Position numbers and translations under genes: made by a program. A DNA stretch of 64,000 nt from Paenibacillus sp. FSL H7-0357. GTDB lineage: Bacteria > Bacillota > Bacilli > Paenibacillales > Paenibacillaceae. The notes under the pieces were generated by a model that worked only from the letters and a program-made list of their open reading frames with translations, did no database searches and was not told the DNA's origin. The stretch is from contig NZ_CP009241.1 of NCBI RefSeq assembly GCF_000758525.1, forward strand, positions 2,418,001 to 2,482,000, read 5' to 3'. Numbering within the stretch: position 1 is the first letter of the stretch; the number at the start of each line of letters is the position of its first letter. Shown one piece after another: positions 41,801 through 51,600 of the stretch.

Positions 41801-41928
41801 AAGGAATTGAAAAGCAATTCTCTTCTTTATGGAATGAAGAGCAGGCCCCTTCTTCTTTTGATTCAAGAGCTAAATTAGGCCTACAAGTATGGTCTATATT
41901 ATTCCTATTCCATGATATAAGTCGATGA
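41797..41928 (+). CDS. Small ORF of 43 codons coupled to the DUF5071-like gene
   Basis: ATG 41797 overlaps the TGA of the upstream gene (ATGA). Product: MKGIEKQFSSLWNEEQAPS, then SFDSRAKLGLQVWSILFLFH. It may be the tail of a further toxin, or a small partner protein. The stop is about 40 bases before the TPR gene start. Confidence 0.4.
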   Translation: MKGIEKQFSSLWNEEQAPSSFDSRAKLGLQVWSILFLFHDISR

Positions 41929-41966
41929 ATAGCTCAATTAATTATTTAATAAAAGTGAGGTATCCA

Positions 41967-42490
41967 ATGAACAATTATGATGAGTTATTTGAGGATGCAG
42001 AAAATAATTATGAAAGAGGAGGGTATCAAACTGCCCTGGAGTTTTTTGAGAAGGCTCTAACCATTAGATATTCTAAAGACTGTATAAATTATATAGCATG
42101 TTGTTATTTGAAATTAGGCAAACTAACCAAAGCTCAAAGTATATTGCAAGACTTAGTTCTGAATAATCCTAATTGGGAGAAACCGCTGATAAATCTTGGA
42201 AGAGTGAATTTGGCGATGGGAGATCGTGATAAAGCATTAGAGTTCTTTGAGAGCGTAGCAAAAGTTGAACCTAATAGTGTGACTTGTACCACAAAAGAAC
42301 CGCGTAATAAAAGAATGTACTCAGAGGTTTATCAATATCATTTATTACATCCAGATGAACCTATAAGATTAGTTGACAACGAATTCATGTATATAATAAT
42401 TACGATGCGATTCAGAGATTAGGCGGGAGTATTAAAACCTGGGAAGAATATATTGAACCTATTTTGAAATTGAAAGGAAACGTGGGGTGA
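41967..42490 (+). pseudogene. TPR-repeat immunity-type protein with C-terminal frameshift
   Basis: ATG 41967 (MNNYDELFEDAENNYERGGY) follows GTGAGG. Two to three tetratricopeptide repeats are seen (ALEFFEKALTIRYSKDCINY, GKLTKAQSILQDLVLNNPNW, GDRDKALEFFESVAKVEPNS). The open frame ends at 42422, but a frame shifted near 42380 continues with HVYNNYDAIQRLGGSIKTWE, EYIEPILKLKGNVG to TGA 42490, a natural ending for this type. TPR immunity proteins are known in toxin cassettes. The shorter form may still fold. Confidence 0.55.
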
Positions 42491-42509
42491 ATGGTGATTA
42501 TATGAATAT

Positions 42510-43130
42510 TTGGTTAAAATTTTATGTATTATATCTGCTTTTCTAGGTTTATCAGCTCTTATATGGTCGATATTGGGCACAACGGCAAATTTCCAAAGGA
42601 AATTAGACTTAGTGGGCACAGTAAAATTAGTCATTATTGGAGGTCCCGCTTTAGTAATAGTTTTGGTATTTATTGTATTGTTAATTAAAGGATGGAATCC
42701 ATCTAGTTTAATTGCTAATGCATTTCTTGTTTCTGGTATTGTTATACTTTTTTATCTTTCTATTAGTTTATTTCAGAACACCAATATTGAGGGGTGGTTA
42801 ACGGAGGGAATTAAAAGTGATGATTTAAAAATTACTACCGATCAAAAATACGAATATAGATTAGACCTAATTAATATGTTTCAAAAGAATAGCCACGCAA
42901 GGTTACATGTAAGGAATGCTTTATCAGATGAAGTAAAGGATATTGATGTCGAAATTAGTACAAGGACCATTGTAGTTTATACAAAGAAAAGTTATGGAAC
43001 TCATTGGGGGTACCTTGAGCCGACGAATGAACCAGACCGTTATATTCTAAATACTACCGAAGATCTAGGTATACCAGAAGAAAAATTTGAGGTAGATATT
43101 GCAACAGGAACCTCAAAAAGACTGGAGTGA
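42510..43130 (+). CDS. Membrane immunity protein candidate, copy B, start shifted
   Basis: A 206-residue paralogue of the gene at 37851: three helices, then SDDLKITTDQKYEYRLDLIN, MFQKNSHARLHVRNALSDE, TTEDLGIPEEKFEVDIATGT. Copy A begins MKVWLRILLILS. Here ATG 42502 reads MNIWLK and then falls out of frame in an A run (TTAAAATTTT), while the body frame starts at TTG 42510 (KILCIISAFLG). One lost base would explain this. Translation from TTG 42510 would still give the full first helix. Confidence 0.6.
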   Translation: MVKILCIISAFLGLSALIWSILGTTANFQRKLDLVGTVKLVIIGGPALVIVLVFIVLLIKGWNPSSLIANAFLVSGIVILFYLSISLFQNTNIEGWLTEGIKSDDLKITTDQKYEYRLDLINMFQKNSHARLHVRNALSDEVKDIDVEISTRTIVVYTKKSYGTHWGYLEPTNEPDRYILNTTEDLGIPEEKFEVDIATGTSKRLE

Positions 43131-43198
43131 ATTATTTGTAAAATAAATTTTATAGTGTTTGTCAATAATCTGGTGAAAATAAACAAATATACTACAAA

Positions 43199-43234
43199 CC
43201 ACATGGGACTCACATACTGCATGTGATTTTTTTT
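43199..43234 (+). terminator. CCATGTGG-family terminator, copy 5
   Basis: CACATG (43200-43205) pairs with CATGTG (43220-43225), then ATTTTTTTT. The stem is shorter than in the other copies. Confidence 0.75.
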
Positions 43235-43443
43235 CTTTCTAAAGCCCCACCCAGTGTCGATTGGATTGAATAATATACCCCTTAATAGCAATTCTCCGCA
43301 CTCAAAAGGATAATACAGAGAATATTGAAACGAGTTTGTCTGTTGTTGGGGGAGGATACGAGGAGTAAGACTGCTACTTTCTTTATTTCCTCTACTATTG
43401 CCTACACTGCCCGCAAATTTATTAACCCTTAGGAGGTGGAAAT
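43235..43443. other. Non-coding stretch before the next immunity-type gene
   Basis: No open frame. It shares CCCCACCCAGT with 31677-31687, just after another terminator. It ends with a strong ribosome site, TTAGGAGGTGG. Confidence 0.4.
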
Positions 43444-44136
43444 ATGAACATATCTAATCTCAGCTCTAGCAGAATACTACTTTCCACTTTAGTGGAAGAA
43501 GAAATTAATTTCCTTGCGTTTTCTAATGATGAAATATTTATTTCAAAGACTAGTATTAGAAAAGTTGATTTCAATGGAAATGTAATTGATAGGAATGAAA
43601 ACAAAATTAGGACCAAATCGATTTGGCTGGTCAATCGTAAAAATGATATGAAAAAGGAAATTATCCAATATGGAGAATTTGATATTAATGATGTTTACCT
43701 AACAGAAAACTATTTATATTATGTCAAAATTGTTGATGAAGATAACGATGGATTATTGCTTGAAAATGACTATCTTAGTGGAGAAGTATGGAGATTAAAT
43801 AGAGTAACATTTGATGATCATTTTTGTTTCAAGATAAACCCATATTATTTTCATCGCTTTTTATCCGCAGACGACTCGTATGTGGTTTTTATTTCTGAAG
43901 ATCGGATTCCTGATGTTACTGAAATTGTTTTTTTAAATTTAACTACAAAACAATCTGCTGTATTAAATAATACCTATGAGAAGAATTGGTACGATTTTAG
44001 AGTAGTGAATAATCAAAAAGGAGAGCCGGATTATTGTATCTATAAAGAAGTAATTGACGAAACATCAGAAAAAGATCAATCTAATGTGCAGATGCTTAAA
44101 TGGAGGGATTTAATAACTCAATTGCATTGGGAATAG
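43444..44136 (+). CDS. Orphan immunity protein candidate, beta-rich
   Basis: A 230-residue soluble protein with a very strong ribosome site (TAGGAGGTGG before ATG 43444). Alternating strands suggest a partial beta-propeller (NFLAFSNDEIFISKTSIRKV, NDVYLTENYLYYVKIVDED, FLSADDSYVVFISEDRIPD). It ends QMLKWRDLITQLHWE. Family not recognised. No toxin remnant is seen directly before it. Confidence 0.6.
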   Translation: MNISNLSSSRILLSTLVEEEINFLAFSNDEIFISKTSIRKVDFNGNVIDRNENKIRTKSIWLVNRKNDMKKEIIQYGEFDINDVYLTENYLYYVKIVDEDNDGLLLENDYLSGEVWRLNRVTFDDHFCFKINPYYFHRFLSADDSYVVFISEDRIPDVTEIVFLNLTTKQSAVLNNTYEKNWYDFRVVNNQKGEPDYCIYKEVIDETSEKDQSNVQMLKWRDLITQLHWE

Positions 44137-44225
44137 ATTTATTTGAATCGGCTGATTTAAGATGGAAAAAAGGTAAGCTTAAGCAATGCCGAATATACGA
44201 ATTTTTAAGGTGGGATGATAGAATG

Positions 44226-44265
44226 GGTGGTAACTGGGAGTGCTCTCTCAGTTGCCACCTTCTTT
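44226..44265 (+). terminator. GGTGG/CCACC terminator, second copy
   Basis: GGTGGTAACTG (44226-44236) pairs with CAGTTGCCACC (44249-44259), then TTCTTT. Sister of the hairpin at 28988. Confidence 0.75.
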
Positions 44266-44286
44266 ATTCAAAGCTCCGCTTTATAA

Positions 44287-44436
44287 ACTAGGATACAGTT
44301 GAGGGGGAGACCAATTCATATAAACACCTCTAAAGAAAATTACAAATTTTGGGGATATCAAATGAGCGTCCATAATCAGCAGTTAGCATCTAAAATAGTA
44401 CGAGGTTATATAGGCTCAAGATATTATGGTAAATAG
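44287..44436 (+). pseudogene. Toxin tail remnant
   Basis: An open frame without start: RPIHINTSKENYKFWGYQMS, VHNQQLASKIVRGYIGSRYY, GK, then TAG 44434-44436. It lies 18 bases before the next immunity-type gene, in keeping with a toxin C-terminus. Confidence 0.5.
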
Positions 44437-44454
44437 AAAGGAGGACACAGAATT

Positions 44455-44724
44455 ATGATGATTAAGAATCAATTGGAGTTTCAGACGTGTCTTAAAACGG
44501 AGGTATACTGTCTTGACATTGTTCTACTCATGATAGATATTGCTAATATAACTGAAGATGAGGCTTTTCAAAGAATTAATTCGTACTGGGGAGGAAAAGA
44601 TTTTACATCTGAAGATGATATTGTTTTTCATGAAGGCCCGGAGTATTGGGTCAAAACCATTTATTATGAACAATGGAATTGGTGGAATTACAAACAAGAA
44701 GACCTTACTCCAAGAAAAATATAA
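44455..44724 (+). CDS. Orphan immunity protein candidate
   Basis: An 89-residue soluble protein; ATG 44455 follows AAGGAGG with 10 bases. Features: YCLDIVLLMIDIANITEDEA, FQRINSYWGGKDFTSEDDIV, YYEQWNWWNYKQEDLTPRK. Acidic and aromatic. Family not recognised. The last cassette of the array, closed by terminator copy 6. Confidence 0.6.
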   Translation: MMIKNQLEFQTCLKTEVYCLDIVLLMIDIANITEDEAFQRINSYWGGKDFTSEDDIVFHEGPEYWVKTIYYEQWNWWNYKQEDLTPRKI

Positions 44725-44894
44725 TTTTCATGTCACAAAAACTCAAGATGGTGAGAGTTTAGGGGATATATACGTGGGTAATCTTGGTTAATTGAGAGGT
44801 CTGATAATTTCACAGAACTCATAATGAAGATGATAAAATGAAGGTACGCCAAAGATGAATAGGAAACTGAATATTGATTGAGAATTCATTTTCA

Positions 44895-44929
44895 CCACAT
44901 GTGAATTATATTCCATGTGGTTTCTTTTT
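44895..44929 (+). terminator. CCATGTGG-family terminator, copy 6
   Basis: CCACATG (44895-44901) pairs with CATGTGG (44914-44920), then TTTCTTTTT. Marks the right end of the cassette array. Confidence 0.88.
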
Positions 44930-45329
44930 GTCTTTTTAGTTATAACCTCCAGTATCGATTCGATCGTTCGAATGACCATGACCAATAGAAACTTAACTCT
45001 CGTAAGCTACGAATGAATTTTTGACCAAATATTAATGTACGCACGGGTTTGTTGGAGGTAGTGAAAATAATCCCCTTCCTAAACTACTCTCTTGCGCAGG
45101 TAAGGCAACCTGGCTAGCTGCCTTGCCCTCTACAGTCGGGAATTTATTGGAAAAAGATAAAGTACATCATCTGCATACGTGAAAGAGGACAAAACATATA
45201 CATAGAACCCGCGCTGCACGCACAACAAACAATATATTTTTTTGGTTGTATTACGTCCGCTTAAATTACCCTATAAGTAAGGCACAAATAAAGGAGAACG
45301 AAATGGGTTTGGGAGGGAGCTTGATAAAA
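44930..45329. other. Intergenic stretch, no gene seen
   Basis: No supported gene. A hairpin AAGGCA / TGCCTT lies at about 45101-45126 without a T run. The last 100 bases probably carry the promoter of the DUF4127-type gene, but no clear boxes are seen. Confidence 0.4.
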
Positions 45330-47030
45330 ATGAAAAATGTACTGTACGTACCGTTGGATGATAGACCGGTCAATCTGGATGATGTCATTGTCCAAGGGAG
45401 ATCGGCGGGGATCAATGTGATCACGCCAAGTGTGAGCGACCTTAGAAACCGGCTGGATTCACAAAAGACAGCATCTGGAACAACATTACTGGCGACCTCT
45501 TTACCCACCTATGGGAATACCGCAAACATCCGGCAGTTTATTCTTGATAATGCAGCCTCTGTAGATGGCTTTATCATCTCAACAGATATGCTAGCTTATG
45601 GGGGCTTGATCGGAAGTCGCCGTCTTCGGACGAGTGCAGGCGGAGCTTACCCGGATTATGATGCGACTATCACGAATTTGCTCGACGTGATTCGTTTAGT
45701 TAAACAATCTTATCCTAAGAAGCCGGTCTATGTAATGGATACCATTTTGAGGCTGGCCACAACGATTTTTGCAGAAGGTTTAACCTTTGAAGCCTATACA
45801 GAATCACGCAGTTTCATGTTGCAGCCACGGAAAAGTTTTTCACAGTTTGCTGATATTCTCACCGGATATCACTTGTCGCCAACCGGTTCTTATGGCAGTA
45901 CGACCCATTTTAATAAAGACCATTATTACAATACCAGACAGCACAAGTTCAAGAGTAATCGTTACATTCTAGAGAAGCTGGTCCAAGCGGGATACATTGA
46001 TTTTCTCGCGGTGGGTGTCGATGATGCCAATACGCAGGGGGTACAAATCAATGAGATTAACTTTCTGGAAGGGCGCATCAATACTTGTCTTGGCGGAACG
46101 AATGGTCAAAACCCAGATCGGGCTATTATTCTTCCGGATGCAGACGGATTGGGGCAGGCGCTAGTGGCACGTATGGCGAATCAGCTCTATCGTAGCGGAG
46201 CAAAGCCAAGGTATGCCGTGCAATACTTTGGACCACATGGCTCCACCATCACCAGTCCATATGAATATATGGATGTGCATCAAAATATTTTGCGTCATGT
46301 GGATATTGTTGGCGGAAAATCTGTGAGCACTTCACCTACCGTGGAAATTATCGCGATAACTGCTGCGAATCAGGTAACGGCTGCGGTCAGCCGGATTGCT
46401 GCCAATAGTACCCAGCACGTTCCAACTGTAGTCATTGATTTCGTGGGTGGCGGCGCAGCGAATGCCACTGTAACCGAAGCATTGCTGGGTAGCGAGCATA
46501 CCGGGAGTATTTTAGGATACAGTGGCTGGAACACGCCAGGTAACAAGATCGGAATTGCACTGGGTATGGGCCAGGCGCGGTATACGTACTTGGTTACGGA
46601 AAAAGATGCCGAGGCACTCAGTTCAGCAGTCAACGCTCACGGTACGCTTTTGTTTAAGCGATTCTTGAAAGACTATTATTACAAAACGTTGGCCATTGGT
46701 GAAATCCGGGAGTACTCGAGAGCCAATTCTTTGTATACAAATATCGCTACGATTGCAGATCAAAATATGCTTTTGTTCAATAGTCCAGAGGACTATTTGC
46801 ATTTACAAGACGTGCTGAGGGAGCGGATGCAGACGCATGCGGCTTCGCTTTCCGGGAAAAGTGCATTCCTTAACGGCGGTTCTGGAACGGCTTATAACGT
46901 CCGCCAGATTTGTGGAACCACTTGGTCATTTTCGGAATATGTCAGTGCAGAACTCCTTCATGATGATCCGGATTTTATTTGGGGCCGTGCTTTTGAGATT
47001 ACTTTGAATCCTAATGTAACCTTGGAATAA
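45330..47030 (+). CDS. DUF4127-family protein
   Basis: A 566-residue protein without signal peptide. ATG 45330 (KNVLYVPLDDRPVNLDDV) is chosen because GGGAGGGAGC lies just upstream; in-frame ATGs at 45303 and 45246 would add a non-conserved leader. The opening YVPLDDRPVN and later DGFIISTDMLAYGGLIGSR, VGVDDANTQGVQINEINFL and PDADGLGQALVARM are hallmarks of DUF4127, a cytoplasmic family of unknown function common in Paenibacillus. Its style fits the host chromosome better than the cassette array. No partner gene is adjacent. Confidence 0.8.
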   Translation: MKNVLYVPLDDRPVNLDDVIVQGRSAGINVITPSVSDLRNRLDSQKTASGTTLLATSLPTYGNTANIRQFILDNAASVDGFIISTDMLAYGGLIGSRRLRTSAGGAYPDYDATITNLLDVIRLVKQSYPKKPVYVMDTILRLATTIFAEGLTFEAYTESRSFMLQPRKSFSQFADILTGYHLSPTGSYGSTTHFNKDHYYNTRQHKFKSNRYILEKLVQAGYIDFLAVGVDDANTQGVQINEINFLEGRINTCLGGTNGQNPDRAIILPDADGLGQALVARMANQLYRSGAKPRYAVQYFGPHGSTITSPYEYMDVHQNILRHVDIVGGKSVSTSPTVEIIAITAANQVTAAVSRIAANSTQHVPTVVIDFVGGGAANATVTEALLGSEHTGSILGYSGWNTPGNKIGIALGMGQARYTYLVTEKDAEALSSAVNAHGTLLFKRFLKDYYYKTLAIGEIREYSRANSLYTNIATIADQNMLLFNSPEDYLHLQDVLRERMQTHAASLSGKSAFLNGGSGTAYNVRQICGTTWSFSEYVSAELLHDDPDFIWGRAFEITLNPNVTLE

Positions 47031-47031
47031 A

Positions 47032-47148
47032 GTGATCTACCTTCAAGTTATCGAAAATGGACACTGGCATGGTGTTGGATCAGATGAACAAATTTTAGCG
47101 GGTTTTGATGGATATAAGAGGGTGGATGCCATTGTGAATTTCTTCTAA
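47032..47148 (+). other. Short C-terminal-like fragment of unknown origin
   Basis: A 38-codon frame (VIYLQVIENGHWHGVGSDEQ, ILAGFDGYKRVDAIVNFF) starts right after the DUF4127 stop. It reads like the C-terminus of another protein. No family recognised. Confidence 0.3.
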
Positions 47149-47225
47149 TGACTCGTAGTGCGTATGGAGGTATTTGTGATTTTAACTACAGCTTAGATTT
47201 CACTCCAGGCGGGTGCGTGAAACCT

Positions 47226-47690
47226 TGCAGGGTGCGATGATTTGCTGGTTCTGGCGGCGTCCCTAGTTGTCGTAGAAGGTCAAGATGTTTCTCAGCGGTT
47301 CTATTCTAAGGATGCCACCTCCGCCGGTGCTGTTTATCGGTTTGATGTAATCGGGAGGACTGTAATTACACATCCGCTGCAGATCGGTTAAAGACAGGTA
47401 CAGAAGGTGGTCGGTATATGCTGGTGGAAGCGGCTATTCTGCGAAAAGGTCTGGTGAACCGTCCATGTATTACTCAGCGGCCGGTTCAGAAAGGTAAGAT
47501 GATTATAGAGGGAACGGAATCTGAGCAGCTGCTGAAGGCGGGCGTTGCGCTGGATCCGGCAGCGGTCATAGATCATATTTGGGGATGGCCGTCATTTACG
47601 CGACCATTTGCCGTTCCCCCGGATCGTAGACCATTGCAAGAATCAACTCTTTACTGAGATTCACATCTGTGGGGGTGAACACAATAACAC
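47226..47690 (-). pseudogene. Decayed internal copy of the YheC/YheD gene
   Basis: This stretch matches 61420-61860 inside the intact ATP-grasp gene at 60852-61982, in the same orientation. The best-kept part (47388-47576, minus) reads MIYDRCRIQRNARLQQLLRF, RSLYNHLTFLNRPLSNTWTV, against MIYDRCRIQRNARFQQLLKF in the intact gene. Indels and stops break the rest. Neither the 5' nor the 3' end of the gene is included. Confidence 0.85.
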
Positions 47691-48226
47691 ATGCATCATA
47701 GATGTAAATGAAGAGGCGGCCAAAGGTGTACTATGATAGAGGTGAAAGATAATAATCTAAGATGATGTTGTATTGGTATAAAAAAAGCTGTTTTGTCTAT
47801 GGTCTGTCGCTTTTCTCCACGTAGCATTAACCCAATTAACATGTTGTTTATACGTGCGGTTGTGATTGAAATATCATCTTGGATTTATTTTCTGTTCAGC
47901 CTTTCCTTAAGTTTATCTACACACTCAGAATTCAAAAGGCACAATAAAGAGAGTTCTCTTAAGTTCAAACTTTGTTTTTGTTTCATAAACTTTAAGTCAG
48001 TTCAAATGAAGATATACTCTTAACTCATAAGATAGGCTTTACTATTCAGTTTCCCCTTCAAATATCCGATAATTACATAATAAGGTTAATAAGTGTATAA
48101 GTGCTATTTTGCTTTTATTAATGCAAAGTCAAACATTGGGATCAAGGCCTGTGAGGTAGGGTAAATAAACTCGACGAGGGGAGATAATATCGAACGAGTA
48201 TTAAGTAATAAAGGGAGGGCAAATGA
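47691..48226. other. AT-rich stretch, no gene seen
   Basis: No supported gene or clear promoter. It ends in AAGGGAGGGC, the ribosome site of the membrane protein gene. Confidence 0.4.
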
Positions 48227-48673
48227 ATGAGGGAATTTATAAAGACAGTATTTCAAGCCATTCTTTATGTACTAATAGTTGTTGGATTACATCTAATTTT
48301 GATTTATTTACTTGAGATAAGAATAGAAGGGTGGGGGACAGGATTATTAGAATTCTCATTTAAGGTATACTTTGTGCCGCTACTTTTATGTTTTATTAAT
48401 TCCTTTTTGTTTATAAGGACTCAGAGGATAAAGTATCATGTCACCTGGTTTCTGTTTACTACGCTCCCAAATTTTTTACTTTTGTTATTTTTCAAAGGAA
48501 TACAAACTAGTGGAGATAGTGGGGATGCAGTTGTCGTTTCTATTGAATTATTCCCAAAATATCAGGTGGAAATGCTTATTCTGCTTCCTGGGAGCATTTT
48601 AGTAATCCAATTTATTTTGGCTTTATATTATCTAATCAAAGTAAGAAAAGAAGGTAAGCGTTTGAAAGTATAG
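48227..48673 (+). CDS. Small membrane protein upstream of the giant lipase/RCC1 gene
   Basis: A 148-residue protein with four predicted helices (about 8-30, 45-63, 74-92, 118-138) and a basic cytoplasmic end (KVRKEGKRLKV). ATG 48227 follows AAGGGAGGG. It lies 15 bases before the giant gene and is probably co-transcribed. No family recognised. Possible roles are protection of the cell's own membrane from the secreted lipase, or help in its export; both are inference from position only. Confidence 0.6.
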   Translation: MREFIKTVFQAILYVLIVVGLHLILIYLLEIRIEGWGTGLLEFSFKVYFVPLLLCFINSFLFIRTQRIKYHVTWFLFTTLPNFLLLLFFKGIQTSGDSGDAVVVSIELFPKYQVEMLILLPGSILVIQFILALYYLIKVRKEGKRLKV

Positions 48674-48688
48674 AGGGGGATTAGTGCT

Positions 48689-51600
48689 ATGAAAAGGATT
48701 TTTTCGATCAGTATAATCATTACAATTTTTGTTTCTTTATTTAGTTCAATTGGAAGTTTTCAAAATTATTCATATGCTAGTTCAGTTCAGGAATCAGTAT
48801 ACAGCAACAATCTATCCGAAGAGTCTTCAATCGGAATATTGAGCACGTCAGTCTCTCCAGATAATGCTGTTGTAAAATTTGGAGAGAAGATTTATATCAA
48901 TTACAGTTTCGATGATAGAGCACACCCTGTATTAGTAAACATCTATAAGGATAATGAATTATTGTCAGATTATATTTACAGGAGTTCAAGTTGGGGGGAG
49001 AGATTTTCTTATGAACCCAAAGATGAAGGGAGCTATAGATTTGTTGTACAGCCAACAGATCGACCAAACTATACTAATGAGTGTACAGTTACTGTTTATA
49101 AAGATAGAATAATATTTTTACCCGGAATAATGGGAAGTGAGTTATTTCTGGGTGATGAACAGGTATGGGAGCCTGAAGATAACTTAAATCTCCCTCGCAT
49201 TCGCGGCCAAATTAATAGCCTTCAGATGACCACTTTAGGAGAAAGTAAAAATAACATAAGTGTTCACAACAGTATCAGTGATTATGATGGTATTTTAGCT
49301 TTCTTTAAAAATGAAGGATTTCACGTCGTTGATTTTCCCTACGATTGGAGATTAGGCTCCAGTATAAATGCACAGAAGTTGAAAGAAAAAATAAATATTG
49401 AGCGAGCTGCGTCTCCGTATAGTAATTACTATATTGTTGCTCATAGCATGGGAGGACTTGTCGCCACTGAATTTATTAGACAGGGAAATAGCCAACTAAT
49501 AAAAAAAATGATTACAATAGGTACACCATTTCTTGGAGCACCCCAAGCGGTCAATATGCTTGAAACAGGGAATCTGACAGAAAGTTTCTTAGCTTACGTG
49601 GCTGTGGGTGATGCAATAAGAAGTTTGGAGAAAAATGTTCCATCTATCTACGAGCTACTCCCTAATAAATCCTATTTTTCATTTCAAACCAACGGATACA
49701 TTGAGACGCAATCATATACTGACCCTTACGGACCAAAAGTGAAAGTTACTAAGTATAACACTTTCAGTGATACGGAAAATTTAATAAAAAATAATAGAGA
49801 CTGGTCGAATGATTTTTTGTTCGACGAAGCAAAGGATTTCCATTCTGCTTTGGATGTGCTCAACACTCTTAAAAAAGTAGATTCTTACTATATTGTAGGT
49901 GATCAGAAAGCAACTCCTGGTAAACTTGTTTACTTCTCCCCTTCAAAAAACAATAAAGCTCTTGGTGATGTGAAAAGTATACAAGGAGATGCTGTTGTAC
50001 CTGTTTCCAGCGCTACAGTAAATTTCTTGCTTGATGAATCACGGACTTATTATATTGCGAGATCACATGTTGGTCTTGTGAAAAGTGTTGAAGTACAAAA
50101 AAAAATTCTAAATATTTTAAAAGATAAACCAAATGAATTTGTCTCCGAAAAGATACGTGACGAGACGAAAGAAATAAAAACAGTGAAATTTAAAGCAGAA
50201 TGTCCGGTAGAATTGCATCTATATGATTCATCTGGTAACCATACTGGACCAACAAGTTCAGAAACTTTTGAATCAAACATTCCTGACGCCAACTATTTTA
50301 CAGATGGTGAAACAAAGATTGCCTTAGTAAACGATGATGAAAACTATAAAATTCGTATTGTTGGTACAGGATATGGTGAATTAACCTTTTCAATAGTATG
50401 GGCAAATGAAAATGATGTTGAAGATAAAACATTGCGTTTTGATAATGTTACTGTTACTCCTGGTTCAATATTTAAAGCTGATGTTAATCAGAATGGGCAA
50501 GTAGTGCTTCAAGTAGATCAGAATGGTGATGGTAACTTCGAAGGTAGCGTTAGTCCTTCTGTACAATTAGATCTAGGAGGAACTCAAGACGAAACAATAC
50601 CAACATTAAGCTCACACGTTGCTGGAGTAAAAGGTGTAAATGAATGGTACGGTAAGAACGTTTATTATAATTTAGCCGGAGACGATAATGCATCTGGTGT
50701 TTATAAATATTTTTATGATCTGAATAGTTCTGAGTATAAGGAGTATGTTGAACCTATAACACTACCTGATACTGGAATATATAATTTCAAATCTTATGTG
50801 AGAGATAAAAATAGAAATGATTCCGAAGTATTAACAGAAACGGTGAAGGTGGATACTACTAACCCGACCGTACCAATAATGACGGTAGATCCTACAGCAT
50901 GGACGAACAAGTTTGTCACGATTACATTAGCTGGAGGAACAGATGCAGATAGCGGTTTTCAAAAATATCAATACAAGATCAACCAGGAGGGAGAGTGGAA
51001 AGACTATACTGCGCCTTTTGTGATTGATACAGAAGGATTGTACAATGTTTACGCAAGATCAGTGGACAATGTATTTAACCTTAGTGAAGAAGTAACTGGG
51101 GTGGCTAAGGTTGATAAAACCAATCCCCACAAACCGATAATGACAATTGAACCATCAATATGGACAAGTCAGTTAGTCACCGTTACTTTGTCAGGTGGAA
51201 CTGATATGGATAAGGGTTTTCCGAACAGTGGATTTCAAAAGTATCAATATAAAATAGATGATGGAGAATGGAAAGATTATACTACACCAATAATTATCGA
51301 TACTGAGGGTTTATATAAGGTTGTAGCTCGATCAGTGGATAATGCTAATAACCTAAGTGATGAGGTTTCTGGAGAGGCAAAAATTGATAGGACCAACCCA
51401 ATAGTACCCAAAATGACAATTGAACCATCAAAATGGACAAATCAGTCAGTTACCATAACATTGTCTGATGGAACAGATGCGGATAAGGGTTTTCCGAACA
51501 GTGGATTTCTAAAGTATCAATATAAAATAGATGATGGAGAATGGAAAGATTATACTGCGCCTTTTGTAATTGATACAGAAGGAATATACAATGTTTACGC

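Noticed and set aside
45101..45126. tRNA or small RNA near AAGGCA..TGCCTT
   Set aside because: No cloverleaf, T-loop or terminator is present; it is only a short hairpin.
45246..45329. Upstream extension of the DUF4127-type gene
   Set aside because: The family opens with YVPLDDRPVN near the N-terminus, and the ribosome site fits ATG 45330.
47388..47576. A real 62-residue minus-strand gene
   Set aside because: It is the best-kept part of a decayed yheC/D copy, with no start region or ribosome site of its own.
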